Shown here: piece by piece, positions 36,271 to 48,152 of the stretch
Numbering within the stretch: the stretch's first letter is position 1
How the letters are laid out: every line of letters begins with the position of its first letter
Source of the DNA: Cryptomeria japonica
Taxonomy: Eukaryota > Streptophyta > Pinopsida > Cupressales > Cupressaceae
Length of the DNA: 64,000 nt
Assembly: GCF_030272615.1 (NCBI RefSeq)
Contig: NC_081412.1
Location: 38,326,911 to 38,390,910 of the forward strand
Direction: 5' to 3'
The notes under the pieces: generated by a model
What the model was told of the DNA's origin: nothing
What the model saw: the letters and a program-made list of their open reading frames with translations, nothing else
Databases searched by the model: none
Program-made: the position numbers and the translations under genes

Positions 36271-37065
36271 TGTAGACACCTAAAGTTCTCCTGTCTAATT
36301 AAATAAATATTTTTATTTATTTAATTATTTTAGCCTAATTCTTCTATTAATTAAATAAATCTATATTTATTTAATTAATTCATTTACCCTCTTCTAGCCT
36401 TATTTCTCATTTAAATAAATACTTTTATTTATTTAAATATTTTTATTTATTTATTTAAATTATCCTTTTCCTAAAATTAAATAAATACTTTAAATTATTT
36501 AATTGATCCCACTTCTTCTATTATTTAAATAAATCTTTATTTGTCTAATTAATTCATTAGCCTTTTCTACCTATGACACATGCCATTCATCTCTTAATTC
36601 CTACACTACCTACCCTCTTATTATTTTATTATTTCCTCTACCTACCCTCTAATCCTAGCCGACCATCTATCTTTTACACCTCTTAATCTTATCCCTCCAT
36701 TCCTTACAGTGTCTTCTATATAAGAGGATGATTCTCTCATTATTGATCCCCTCCCAAGCATTCTAGTATTCAAATTTTCATATGCGATCAAGCCTACTTG
36801 CAACCACATTTTCATTCTTTGTTGAGCTCTTGTGCACACATAAAAATTGAGAGCAAATATATCAAGCAAGATGAATGGAGATAGGAAGAATGGAGATCCA
36901 AACCCTATTGGACATGTGATGGTATAATCTTTGTGATTTTGTTGATTTGCATTGTCTTAAGTAATCTTCATATCTTATGGTGGATCTTTGTTGTTGTTAG
37001 GCTAGGGTTTTGTGGTTGAATCTATTTAGTCTTTCAATATTGTTATTCTATTTTTACCATAAACA
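36271..37065 (+). repeat. GYP-1 3' LTR
   Basis: TGTAGACACC to CCATAAACA, 795 bases. Its first 270 bases hold several inverted pairs of TTAAATAAAT and ATTTATTTAA. Confidence 0.93.
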
Positions 37066-37070
37066 CCTAG
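37066..37070. repeat. Target site duplication of GYP-1, right copy
   Basis: CCTAG, identical to 23799-23803. Confidence 0.9.
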
Positions 37071-38379
37071 CAATAGGAGGAAGGTGTGAATTCTTGTTCT
37101 CCTTCCTTTATTTTGGTCAATGATGTTATTTTTGCTCAATATCTCATCTTGGAGATAGATGTCATTGGGCAAAGATCTCTTGCTCATTATTATTGTATCC
37201 CTCAAAAGGATCCCTTTACACTTGTTGCAAGATATATCGTAATTATATTTTTCTTGGCTTATAAGAGTTATGCCTCTTTGGATAGTGTTGCATGTACATT
37301 ATTTTTATGGATATCTCCTTGGTTATTAAAGGTATGTATCCTTGTTCTTCTTTTTTTTAAGATGTCACCATAGCTCTATGTTTCCATCTTAAGGAGGGGT
37401 CATATATGCATCCTCCTCATGTACTATGTTGTGGATTTCCTTGCATAATGTCTTGCTTGGTTATCCTTTCTCAGTTCAAGTTGCAAATTTCCTTGGAGAT
37501 AATGGTTTCATTGGTCATCCTTTTGCACCGTTTATTGTGGATTTCCTTGCATAATGTGATTTTTGGTTATCATTTTTCAATGACTCAAGTTGAAAAATTT
37601 TGTGGAGATAATGATTTCCTTGGTTATCCCTTTTTGCACCATTTTTGTAGATTACCTTGGAGACAATTATTTTCTTGGTTATTCTTGGGATGGATTGACT
37701 AGCACAACTCAACTTGATAGACTTATTGACCTTTACCTTGCACCGATACATTTCCAAGATGGGTTGACTATCATAAGACAACTTGCTAGATTACTCAACT
37801 CTCTCTTTGCACCGACCTCTCTTGGGATGAGTGGAAATAGCATAATTCAGCTTGCAAGACTATTTTCAACTCTTCCTCCTCTTTCATGGATCACCTAGCA
37901 TAACATAGCTTTCTACCTTGTGGAATCCATGCTCTCTTTCTCTCTCTCTTTCCTCTATAATCTCATAGCACACCTTTGCTATTTGATTGGACCATAGAGT
38001 TTTGTCGCATCTTTGATGTGTTCTCTTGCTCTTTCCGGGTGATCACTTATGCTCTAGCAATAGCATTTTGAGGGTGATATAGTGGTTGAGAAATTTTTAC
38101 TATTGAGGTATTTTTCATTAGTTGACTTGGAACCTTTGTTTTTAGTACAAACCCCCTTTTGTGTGTATTTAGTTCATTGTTTGTCTTTGTTTTTGTTTTT
38201 GTGTGTCCTTGTACATGGTTGTATGAGTTAAGATCCTTGGTTTGCAAGCTTTCTCTTAAACTTAGTGATGTCTTATTTCTTTGCAAGTTTTCCCATGCCT
38301 CACTCTCTCTCTCTCTCTCTCTCTTTCTCTTTCTTCTACTTCACCATGAGTATGTGTATTCACTCATACTCCCGCTAAA
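37071..38379 (+). other. GYP-H 3' non-coding region with 106-bp repeat
   Basis: The phrase GTGGATTTCCTTGCATAATG recurs about 106 bases apart (about 37432 and 37538), with a third diverged unit after 37640. A (CT)n run lies at 38300-38335. No pol sequence was found, so GYP-H is also without a polymerase in this window. Confidence 0.6.
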
Positions 38380-38391
38380 GTGGGGGCTAAA
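38380..38391 (+). other. GYP-H polypurine tract
   Basis: AGTGGGGGCTAA-A, adjoining a TGTAGC LTR-type start. Confidence 0.6.
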
Positions 38392-40170
38392 TGTAGCATC
38401 GTAAATTGCATCCCTATGCAATTTCTTTCTCCGCTAGGCCCTATTTTGACATGTATAGCCTCCTACATCTAGTCCCCTTATCCAAAACTTAATTCAACAT
38501 CTCTTTTCAACATATTCTTCCCAAATTGGACACCAGGTCCCAATTTGAGCCACATTGGTGGGACTAGCTCGATAAGATCGACATAACCCCAGGACTGGGC
38601 CAATCACTTTGACCCAATCCCCAATTTTTGGCCCCAAATTTTAATCACATAATACATGAAGTGGTTGGGCAATAAAAAAAATTTCCACGTTGGCTTGCTT
38701 CAAGTTTTGCACCCTAAAAATCTTGAGAAAGGTAAGCAAGGTATCCTCCTTATTTTGGGGGAGTCCACATTCACCAATAAGGCAAACTTAAGATCAAGAA
38801 TTCAAGCATTCAAGACATTTCATCTCACCATATCCTTCATTGTGGAAACCTTCAACAATCTTCATGCAAGCATGTCTTTTGTGATTTCCATTTAGGTCTT
38901 TTATGTGGAATCATGCTACTGCATTAACATTTGTAGTCATCTTTAAAGAAGCATTTGCATCATCAAGGTAAAAGACATTTCTATTCTCAAATATAGAATC
39001 TTCTATATATCAATACACTTTCCTTTCATGTTCAATTCAATTCAATTTCAAGGTTGATTCCAAAACTAAGGATTAACCTAGGCAAGCCCATTTCTACCCA
39101 ATATTTTCTCTCTTTTGTGTACAGGAGTAGGTGGCAAACCTACTAAAATAGGTACAGGTTAGTCAAGAAGAGAGCTATAGTCTACAATTTGTCAGAGTTG
39201 AAACTATCAAGAATCTGCCAATCAAATCAACCCAATCTTGGAGCTTTACCAATCAAATCAACCTAGTCCTCTCATCTCTGCCTTAAATTTAGACTACAAG
39301 TCATTCTTATTCTCCTCTATTGTATCCTTTTCCTAAATCAATTTGTCAGTTTACTATCTCCCTATACATGTTAAAAGTGGTTCATGCTAGTCTATTTTTA
39401 TTTATTTACAATTGCATAATCATTTTCAAGTATCCCACCGTGAAGGATCATCACATGCACTTTGTGCTTGATTCTTCTTGAGGCTAGTGGATTATCTTCC
39501 TTCTAATAGTAAGGTAGTGCATGGAAATAGGTTCCTTGTTTGCATATATAAACTTGGAATCATATTTCCCCACCTTATAGATTCAAGCCAATAAGATTAT
39601 TCTCTAACTAAAATCCCCTCAACATATCTTGTTTCTTAAACAAGGACTCTATAATTAAGTCCAAATCTGATTGGGTGTAATGTGAGATTCAACATGAAAT
39701 AAGAAGTAGAGGCATAGACATGCATAATGTCCCAAAATTCTCATCTCACCTATTAAACCACTTTCTCTTCTTAGAAATACCTATAGGATCAAGTTCTGTG
39801 CCCATGGTCACTCTATATAACCTCTATTTCTATAGATTAATCTCTATTTATCTTTTCAACTATAGTAATTAAATGGATTAAGGGGAGTAACATTATTTGG
39901 ATCCATGATATGTGAATGAAATAAGACAAAAAAAAACTCATACAATAATATAGACACTCTCAATCCAAATCAAAATTCCTCTTAATCTCAAAAAAAGTTT
40001 GATTTGCATATTTTTGAAGAAAGAAGCCCAAAAACCTAGATCTCAGATCTAATGAAAATTAAAAATACCTAATAAATTTACAAAAAAAGAGGCCTAAGAT
40101 CTATGTAGAGGACTAAACCAGCTTTCCAATGCTACAAGAATTGAAAAAAAAAAAATTTGAATGTGAAAGT
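38392..40170 (+). repeat. GYP-H 3' LTR (start only) and following non-coding DNA
   Basis: Begins TGTAGCATCG after a polypurine tract. A perfect 9-bp inverted repeat AAATTGCAT / ATGCAATTT with a 4-base loop lies at 38403-38424. The LTR end could not be fixed and no partner copy is in the window. The rest holds no gene. Confidence 0.45.
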
Positions 40171-41596
40171 TGTAGTCACACAAATCTGTCCAGCTTAATT
40201 AAATAAATATTTGCTATTTATTTGATTAAAAATCCACTAGCCATCAGTTAATTAAATTAATATTTAATTAATGCATCGCCAAACATTCTTCTATTAATTA
40301 AATAAATTATTCAATTTATTTTAAATTAATTCATTAAATCAAATTCCAATCAATTAAATAAATAAAATCTGTTTATTTAATTAAATCCCCCTATTCCTCT
40401 TTTAAATAAATTAAATAAAACATTTATTTAAATCATTAGCCCCCCCTCCCCCCCCCCCCCCACCCCCACTTGAATTTTCCTACAAATGCAACTTGCACAC
40501 ATTTATTGAAATAAATGAATTTTTATTTTAATAAAATCCTATTTTCCCTCACCCACCAAATCCACTTGCAAAATCTAATCCCCTTGTAGATTCTTCTAAC
40601 CCCTTCCTAATTAGCCTAATCCATCCCCTAATTATTGTCACATTCCTAAGCAAAATGGAGTCACTTCTCAAAGACTCCAAAGTCTTTGAAAAGCATTTAA
40701 TGCTTTGTGTGTTCAACAAATTAACCCCCAAAGTCTTCCAAGACCACTAATGGCTCTTACATGACCATTTATGGCTCTTACATAACCATTTATGGCTCTT
40801 ACATAACCATTTATGGTTATTTCAAACTTGTCTCCCCAAACATTTATTGTTTTGACCATATTCATCCATTTCACATTTGCACAAGAGTTTATCAATTGGA
40901 TAAAAGCTTTATTCTTTGAATAAAGAGTTTATTCATTCAACCAACCTTGACTTTAACTCCCAAGGTCATGTCAAGCATTAAATGCTTATTCCCTCTCCTC
41001 TCAACCTATCTCACATTGACACTTGTCATCCTGGGATTGGGTTGAAAGCCCTCACATGGATTTGAAATCATTCAATCCTGACCCTTGTTGAGATTGCTCA
41101 ATCTCAACCATCCATTGCTCCATTTTTCCTATAAATAGAGCCCATTTCTTCATAATCCAGATCCTGAAAACTTGTATGCATTTAACCTATAGGCATTTTA
41201 AGAGAGCATTTAGCATAGCAAACTCATGTATTGTCATTTTGGTTAAAATAAATCAATTTTAGTATTAATAGCTTAATATTAGCTTCTTTATTCACATTTA
41301 GAGCAATATTTCAATCTCAATCCTCCATAAGCATCCATGGTGCAAAAAGCTGCTAAGAGCTACACTATTTTGGAACTTGGAGAGGAGAGGAACAAGGGAG
41401 AAGGAGCTAAGACCATGCTAAGAGGCATTTGGAGATGCCTCATTATCTTTGTTTTTTTTGTTAGATATATTAGCATGATTTTAGTGTCTCTCTCGATATG
41501 CCTGTTTAGATTAGTTTTTGATTAACTAATACTAACGGTTTCTTGTCTTGTGCGTTATTTATCATTGACTAACCTTGTCCATTTTGCAGAGCATCA
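40171..41596 (+). repeat. Candidate gypsy-type solo LTR
   Basis: Starts TGTAGTCACACAAATC followed by TAATTAAATAAAT palindromes like the GYP-1/GYP-2 LTRs, has TATA-like TATAAATAGAGCCC near 41131, and may end GCATCA at 41596. AAAGT occurs at 40166-40170 and 41597-41601, fitting a 5-base duplication, but in AT-rich DNA this could be chance. A C-run (about 40441-40461) and a repeated phrase ACCATTTATGGCTCTTACAT (40760-40810) lie inside. Confidence 0.4.
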
Positions 41597-41622
41597 AAAG
41601 TTATGGTCTTCCAAGCATAAAT

Positions 41623-42755
41623 TGTTGGCAAGAGACACTATTTTGGTGAATATTGATACATGAGAGATGCTTAGGAGTTATCATTTATGGCAAAGCAATT
41701 TGGAAAAAACATCCAATGTACATAGATTTGACTTACCGGAAGTCATATTGTTCATAAGGTATATGTCTGGAAAGTGGAACATAGTAACCAGTAGAGCATG
41801 AGACCATTGTGCACATCTTGATTTTGGTGGTGTAATTTTGGTTGTAGTGATAAATGAAAATGATTCAAGGTTTGAAGAAGCTTATCTTTTAATCTTCATA
41901 TCCAGTGTTGATTAATGAGCAAGATTAAAGGTCTGGTATCTGGTAATTCAGTTAGAAAAAAGATAATCTTGTGTAACATGTGTTGCGAAATTGTTCAGTT
42001 GATTTAAATGATTGGTTTTGTGTTCGAGGAGTTTGATCCAACTTGTATGAAGCCTTATATCATTTTGTTTGGGCCTGCATATGGATTTGTGGGCGGATTG
42101 GGCTGAATTAAGGTTACATGTTTCATGTTGGGTGTTATGCGGTTTTTGTGAAGCATACATGTTTGAGATCTTATTAGGTTGTGCGGATATATAATGTAAA
42201 TCTAGATGATCATTTTATTTATGGAATATGTGAATGTGGATGTGTGGTATGAGAATGAGCATCATAATGTAGAATTGGTGCTTCGATAGATGACTGTGCA
42301 GCAGAATAGGGCAAAAAGGTAGTAGCATTTGGCAGTCAAATTATGCTTAACCAAAACTGATCTTTGGTATTTGTAGATGTTGTATTCTAGTTCAAACATT
42401 ATAATTACTTCTGCATCTCATTTGTAGGACAGTGAGTCATCCAGAGTTGTTGCCCTCTTATGTAATTGAGCAGTGAGCTCTAGGCAGTGTGCCTGAATGC
42501 AAGTGCATTCCCCTTATGTAATATTATCATACTTATGGTCATAGTATAATAATATTGTGGGTTCAAATCCCACTGTGGTTTTTCCCTTTCTGAGTTTCCA
42601 TGTAAAAATCTTGGTGTTATGGTTTTGTGGTTGATTGCTTTATGTTTTTGCACTTTGCTTTTAGTCTTATGCATCCAATGGTTTAATAATCAGCTTAATA
42701 AGTTTGTAAATTATTAAACACTGACTCACCACCCCAGTGGTCATTGATTCCAACA
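41623..42755 (+). repeat. COP-C 5' LTR
   Basis: Starts TGTTGG and ends CCAACA, a 6-base inverted pair of copia type, 1133 bases, followed after two bases by a primer site. Its last 302 bases recur at 43503-43808. Confidence 0.75.
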
Positions 42756-43502
42756 ATTGGTATCAAATCTTAGTTCCTCAAAAGAATCCTAAGATCTTGA
42801 AGAATATCCAAAAGATTGAATCAGTAGACTCTGGTTTGCAGAAGCAGCTTACTATGGAACTTGAAGATATTGATGCAACTATGAAAGAGAAGAGTATCCT
42901 AAGGAGAAGTCTAGAAGCATCTGAAAATTTTATTGAATCTCTGAAAGAACAAGTGAGCACATCAAGAGAGAAGAGAAAGGAACTGATGGATAAACTTAAG
43001 GAGAAAGAAGAACAAAGCATTGGCAATCAAGTCCTACAAGACAAGACAAATGAATGTGAGAAGCTTGCTAGAGAGAATGTAGTCCTGAAGAATGAGATGC
43101 AATCCATTGTAATGAAGCTGACAAAAGGGATTGAAGATAGGAATAAGAATGCATAAAATCTGATTCATTCATTGAAGGATAGATTAGATGAATGTTGGAG
43201 ATTGAACTATGAGAATGATCAGTTGAAACTTGAATTGGTGTAATGCAAGAATGATGGACAATAACTTGAAAGGTAGATCATAATTTTGAGAGATGATATT
43301 TCTACTACTAATGAGTATAAGGAAAAATTCAAAGCTAGCTCAACTCGGTTAAATGAGATGTTGGAAAGTCAGAGACATGGGAAAGATATGCGAGGACTTG
43401 GATATGACAATGGAGAATCCTCTGGTTCTGGACAAAGAAATCATCAGAAGAACAAGAAACCTCTGGTAAGTCAACCTAATGCCTATAAATTCAATGGTAA
43501 TT
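42454..43502 (+). repeat. COP-C tandem duplication, unit 1
   Basis: LTR end, primer site and first part of gag, repeated head-to-tail at 43503-44555 with a period of about 1.05 kb. Unit 1 stops abruptly inside gag, at the G-N-S before CTCTTATGTAATTGAG, and unit 2 starts there. Confidence 0.9.
42758..42769 (+). other. COP-C primer binding site, first copy
   Basis: TGGTATCAAATC, two changes from TGGTATCAGAGC. The duplicated copy at 43811-43822 is TGGTATTAGAGC. Confidence 0.75.
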
Positions 43503-43525
43503 CCTCTTATGTAATTGAGCAGTGA
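42800..43525 (+). pseudogene. gag: COP-C gag fragment, first copy
   Basis: Open 42737-43156 and 43286-43525, with stops between. Strongly charged heptad-like sequence (many K, E, L), a predicted coiled coil, starting M-D-S-G-L-Q-K-Q-L-like in the other copy. The globular N-terminal gag domain seen in COP-A is not present between primer site and coiled coil, so the gag was N-terminally deleted before the duplication. It ends at the duplication joint with a chance stop at 43523. Confidence 0.65.
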
Positions 43526-44555
43526 GCTCTAGGCAGTGTGCCTGAATGCAAGTTCATTCCCCTTACGTAATATTATCATAGTTGTGATCATAGTATAATA
43601 ATATTGTGGGTTTGAATCCCACTGTGGTTTTTTCCTTTGAGGGTGTCCACATAAAAATATTGGTGTTATGATTGTGTGGTTGATTTATTTATGTTTCTAC
43701 ACTTTTCTTTCATTCTTATGCATCCAGTGGTTTAAGAATCAACTTAATAAGTTTGTAAATTCTAAAACATTGATTCAACCCGCCTCTCAGTGTTCATTGA
43801 TTCCAATAATTGGTATTAGAGCTTAGTTCTTCAAAAGAATCTTAACAAATTGAATAAGATCCAAAAGATTGAATCAATGGACTCTGGTTTGCAGAAGCAG
43901 CTTACTATGGTACTTGAAGATATTGATGCATCTATGAAAGTGAAGAGTATCTTGAGGAGAAGTCTAGAAGCAGCTGAAAATTTCATTGAATCTCTAAAAG
44001 AACAATTGAGCACATCAAGAGAGAAGAGAAAGGAACTGATGGATAAACTTAAGGAGAAAGAAGAACAAAGCAATGACAATCAAGTCCTACAAGACAAGAC
44101 AAATTAATGTGAGGAGATTTCTAGAGAGAATGTAGTCCAGAAAAATGAGATGCAATCTATCGTGATGAAGCTAACAAAAGGGATTGAAGACAAGAATAAG
44201 AATGAAGAAAATATGACTCGGTCATTGAAGGATCGATTAGATGAATGTTACAAGTTGAACTATGAGAATGATCAGTTGAAACTTGAATTGGTGCAATGCA
44301 AGAATGATGAACAAGAACTTGAAAGGTAGATCATAATTATGAGAGATGAGATTTCTATTGCTGATGAATACAAGGAAAAATTCAAAGCTAGCTCAACCTA
44401 GTTAAATGAGATGTTGGAAAGTCAGAGACATGGGAAGAATATGCGATGACTTGGATATGAGAAAAGAGAATCCTCCAGTTCTAGACAAAGCAATCATTAG
44501 AATAACAAGAAACCTCTGGTAATACAACCTAATGCCTATAAATTCGATGGTAAAT
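43503..44555 (+). repeat. COP-C tandem duplication, unit 2
   Basis: Diverged copy of 42454-43502. Only this unit is followed by the remainder of gag (zinc knuckles), so unit 1 is the added or broken one. Confidence 0.9.
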
Positions 44556-45050
44556 GTTTTGTTTTGGTAAATTGAGTCATATGGCAAGTAAATGCAGAAA
44601 TAAGATGAATAATAGGATGATGAATAATGTGATGAATAATGGTTTTACCTTTACCAGTCAATATTTCAAATGCAACAACTTTGGTCATAAGTCAAATATG
44701 TGTAGAATGGTGAACAAATTTTAGAATAAGAGATGTTATACCTCTGAAATGTTTGGACACATTGCTAACCAATGCAGGATGAGACCAAATCAGATGAATT
44801 TCAAGCCTATGTAGAGAAATGATGTTTTCTATGCATGCAACAAATCTGGTCACACTGCAAAATATTGCAGAAGCAAGAACATGAGAAACAATGGTTTGGT
44901 AAACAAGAATAAATTAGATGAAAAAGAAAAATCTAAAGTGGAAGAGATCAAAGATCAACATAAGGAGATGTGGGTTAAGAAGGACGATTCAAATGTGCAG
45001 AATGGCTCCACAACTGAATTCGGTGTTGGAACCTCATTTGGTAACTAAGT
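43850..45050 (+). pseudogene. gag: COP-C gag, second copy with zinc knuckles
   Basis: Coiled-coil part 43850-44550 (stops at 44105, 44326 and later), then a frame change into a run of four CCHC-type zinc knuckles: near 44560-44605 (damaged), 44670-44703, 44731-44777 (second Cys read as Ser) and 44833-44870 (first and second positions altered to Y-A-C). It ends at TAA about 45046. Several knuckles point to nucleic-acid binding in the particle. No protease or pol follows before GYP-2 interrupts at 45078; DNA after 62728 does not resemble copia pol. Confidence 0.7.
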
Positions 45051-45072
45051 CATTTTGGCCTTAGGGGGAAAG

Positions 45073-45077
45073 CTTAT
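45073..45077. repeat. Target site duplication of GYP-2, left copy
   Basis: CTTAT, identical to 62723-62727. Confidence 0.9.
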
Positions 45078-45767
45078 TGTAGACACCTAAAATTGTCTTG
45101 TCTAATTAAAGAAATATTTTTATTTAATTAATTAATTCATTGATCCTCTTCTAAGCCTTTCCTCATTTAAATAATAATACTTTTATTTATTTAAATTGTT
45201 CTTTTTCTAAATTAAATAAATATTTTATTTATTTAATTGATCCCACTTCCTTTGTTTGTTAAATAAATCTTTATTTATTTAATTAATTCATTAGCCTTTT
45301 CTACCTATGACACATGTCATTCATCTCTTAATTCCTACACTACCTACCCCCTTTATCATTTAATTATTTCTTCTACCTATCCTTTAATCCTAACCGGCCA
45401 TTTATCTTTACACCTCTTCATCTTATCCCTCCATTTCCTAAAGTGTCTTCTATATAAGAGGATACTCTCTTTCATTATCAACCCTAATGATAATCCTAAT
45501 GATCTAATCAGCTAATGAGAATTCTAATCATCTAATTAGCTAATCAAGGTGTCAAATCTCTTATGCAATCAAGTCTTCTATCAACCACATTTTCGTTCTT
45601 TGTTGAACTCTTGTGCACACATAAAATCTGAGAGCAGATATATCAAACAAGATCAATGGAGATAGGAAGCAAATGGAGATTGAAACCCTACTAGACATGT
45701 GAATGGTAATTTTGTTTAATTTTGTTGATTTACATGATCTTAGGTATCTCTATTGGTATCGGTGAAT
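45078..45767 (+). repeat. GYP-2 5' LTR, first part
   Basis: TGTAGACACC start with TTAAATAAAT palindromes and a TATA-like TCTATATAAGAGG near 45449. COP-D splits it after 45772; it resumes at 52419. Confidence 0.92.
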
Positions 45768-45772
45768 GTTTC
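45768..45772. repeat. Target site duplication of COP-D, left copy
   Basis: GTTTC, identical to 52419-52423. The GYP-2 3' LTR near 62641 shows the uninterrupted site, with one GTTTC. Confidence 0.95.
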
Positions 45773-46220
45773 TATGAGATTTTGCCAAGATCAAGGGCAT
45801 AATGAAAAGTATAAAATAGAGACAAAAGAATGACAAGAACAAACTGTATTCTCATCAATATGCAAATGATCAACTGGATTAACCAATACAATGAATATGG
45901 GCCTTCTTATATAGGAAAGGCCATATGGATGTACGAGTACACAATCATGACATGTGGCTCAATGAGAAACAAGGGTAGGTAATAAATAATAGGGGTAGGT
46001 AGGAGAAATAATATAATATTCTACAAGAGGTGGATGACCCACCAAATGTGGTGTAACAGCAAAATAAGACTACAAAAGGTGGAATTTCTCCTACAAGCTA
46101 TATCCCTATGTGCACACTTCCCTAAGTGTCTTAAATCCAAACTACAAAGAGATGCATTATCCTAAGTTAACTTAAGTAAAGTATAATAATATCCATAATG
46201 AATATTTATTTACACCAACA
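45773..46220 (-). repeat. COP-D 3' LTR
   Basis: 448 bases; on the minus strand TGTTGGTG to ATCTCATA. The final CA has become TA by transition; the other copy keeps CA. Confidence 0.93.
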
Positions 46221-46230
46221 CCCCCCTTAA
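46221..46230 (-). other. COP-D polypurine tract
   Basis: Minus strand TTAAGGGGGG directly before TGTTGG. Confidence 0.85.
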
Positions 46231-46490
46231 GTGAAACTTAGGGCAATGAAGACTCCAGTCAACAATGCAAGATGGGTCTCGGCTATCAGGCCATGATAGG
46301 TACCCATGTACAAAATGCAAATGCAAGAAAAAACTATGCAATGCAATCTCTCACAAATGAAGAAAAGGAGAAATCCTAGTGGGAAAAAAACTCCCCCCCA
46401 AAAGAGAGATGAATGTACAAAAGACTCTCAAAGAAGAAGGACAAAACCTCAAAGAGGAAAAAGTCCCCCCCATAAGAGAGGAAGGAGAAG
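46231..46490 (-). other. COP-D 3' untranslated region
   Basis: Between pol stop and polypurine tract; G-run rich on the minus strand, no gene. Confidence 0.6.
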
Positions 46491-48152
46491 TCAATTGACC
46501 CCCCCTAATGACACACCCCACACCCCCAAGAGAGCTCACAATTGCTGGAACTTACTCTCGGTGAAAGGTTTGGTGAATACGTCTGCAACCTGCTTCGATC
46601 TAGGACAATACTGCAAATCAATGACCTAGTCCTAAATCAGCTCTCGAATATAGTGCATATGAATCTCGATGTGTTTGGTCCACTGGTGCTGGATTGGGTT
46701 CTTCAAGATTGCAATAGCACTCTGATTGTCGCAATGTAGAACTATTGGTCGTGGAGTGGTGAACCCAAACTTTGTAAAAATCTATTGAAGCCAAATGGTC
46801 TTAGTCACTGCATTAACAACTCCTTGATACTCAGCCTCAGTCGAAGAAAGAGAAATAGCATGCTGCTTCTTGCTCTGCCAACAAATGGGGCCTGAACCAA
46901 GGTGAAAACTGTAACCTGAAGTAGACTTATGATCATCGAGATCACTTGACTCCTGAAAGAAAGGAGTCGGGGCAAGCTTACAATCAGTCATATGAAAGCG
47001 TGCAAGTAGATCAAGAGCATACTTGGGCTGCAATAGTGTAATCCTGAAAGGTGACTATGAAATCTCTATCCCAAGAAAGTAGTGGAAAAGACCCAAGTCA
47101 GTCATAGAAAATCTATCATGCAAAGTAGATTTGACCCTGCTAATGATGGATGCGGTGCTCCCTGTAATGATCAAATCATCAACATAGAGCACAAGTATCA
47201 AGTGAGATTCATCGTGTTGCAAAATGTAGACATTCAGATCAGAATTGCACTTGGTGAACCCTGCCGAGAGAAGAAAGGAATCCACCTTGGCGTACCAAGC
47301 CCTAGGGGCCTGCTTAAGGCTATAGAGAGAGTTCCTTAGTCTACAAACCAAGGAAGTATCCTAGATGAAACCATGTGGTTGCTCCATATAAATCTCCTCA
47401 TCAAGATCACCATGAAGAAAATCACTCTTCACATCCATCCGATGTATAACCCAACCATGAGATGCAGCAATAGCAAGTGTCAAGTGAATGGAGTTCATCT
47501 TGGCTACGGGCACAAAGATCTTAGTATAGTCAACACCTACAACCTGTGAGAAACCTTTCACAACAAGCCAAGCCTTATACTTATCCACACTACCATCTGT
47601 GGAAAACTTGGTCTGATAGATCCACTTACATCGAACCATCCTTCTCCCCTTATGGAGATGGACTAAATCCCATGTGTTGTTCCTCATCAAGGAACTATAC
47701 TCTTCCTCCATAGCTTGGTCCCACTTAGGAACCCCTGATGCTTCCCAAAATGTATGTGGATCGAAAGTGGTAGAAATGAATTCATGTGGAAGATCCTGAT
47801 GTTGTGATCATGTCCTCGATGTATCTGAAGAATCCCCAACAAGAGAACCTACAGACTCAAGTGTTTGTCGAGACCAACGAGGTCTAGGTGGAGGTGGAGA
47901 GTGAGGCTCCTCAACTGGAAGTGGACCCTATAGATGTGTAACCCTACAAGTCAAAGTTGAAGGAGTCTCATCATCTAAATCACTAGCATCACTATCCACA
48001 ATGGATGAAGGTGGAGGAGGTAGAGAGGCTAAGCTAGGAGAGGTTTCCTCAAAGTGAACACTCCTCTCAATAAACACCTCATGTGTCTCAGGATCCATCA
48101 ATCTATATGCCTTAACACCCTCAGGATATCCAACAAATATGCAAGGCCAACT
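46491..48152 (-). pseudogene. pol: COP-D reverse transcriptase and RNase H, damaged
   Basis: Lower part of the single COP-D frame. Reverse transcriptase opens near 47715 (W-D-L-V), with R-M-D-V-K near 47440 (the following S-A-F-L read as S-D-F-L) and an intact catalytic Y-V-D-D near 47190. RNase H shows D-D-H-K-S-T-S-G-Y near 46930, S-S-T-E-A-E-Y near 46840 and H-C-D-N-Q-S-A near 46730, then V-A-D-V-F-T-K-P near 46575. Stops: 47928 and 47808 in the linker, then 47361, 47055, 46782, 46632, 46626, 46536; most are TAG where Gln is expected. There is no frameshift. Terminal TGA is 46493-46491. Confidence 0.92.

Larger units (their letters stand above)
23804..37065 (+). mobile_element. GYP-1: non-autonomous Ty3/gypsy element, Tat-like
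   Basis: 13.3 kb between two LTRs (23804-24524 and 36271-37065) with exact 5-base duplications CCTAG. Internal order: primer site, about 1 kb of AT-rich leader repeats, a GC-richer conserved leader block, gag (27215-28500, C-terminal part to 29340), protease-like region (to about 30010), a spacer, the integrase C-terminal tail (to 31313), a 3' non-coding region, a minus-strand PMD-like ORF, short tandem repeats and the polypurine tract. Reverse transcriptase, RNase H and the integrase core are absent. The Tat-like assignment rests on the gag/protease sequence style, the long 3' region and the antisense ORF. Confidence 0.9.

Noticed and set aside
38047-38404. Hydrophobic Leu/Phe-rich open frame (38159-38404)
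   Set aside because: Created by the CT microsatellite and T-rich GYP-H 3' region.
41337-41525. Open frame of 62 codons with a hydrophobic end
   Set aside because: Short, lies in a probable LTR, and no relative in the other copies.
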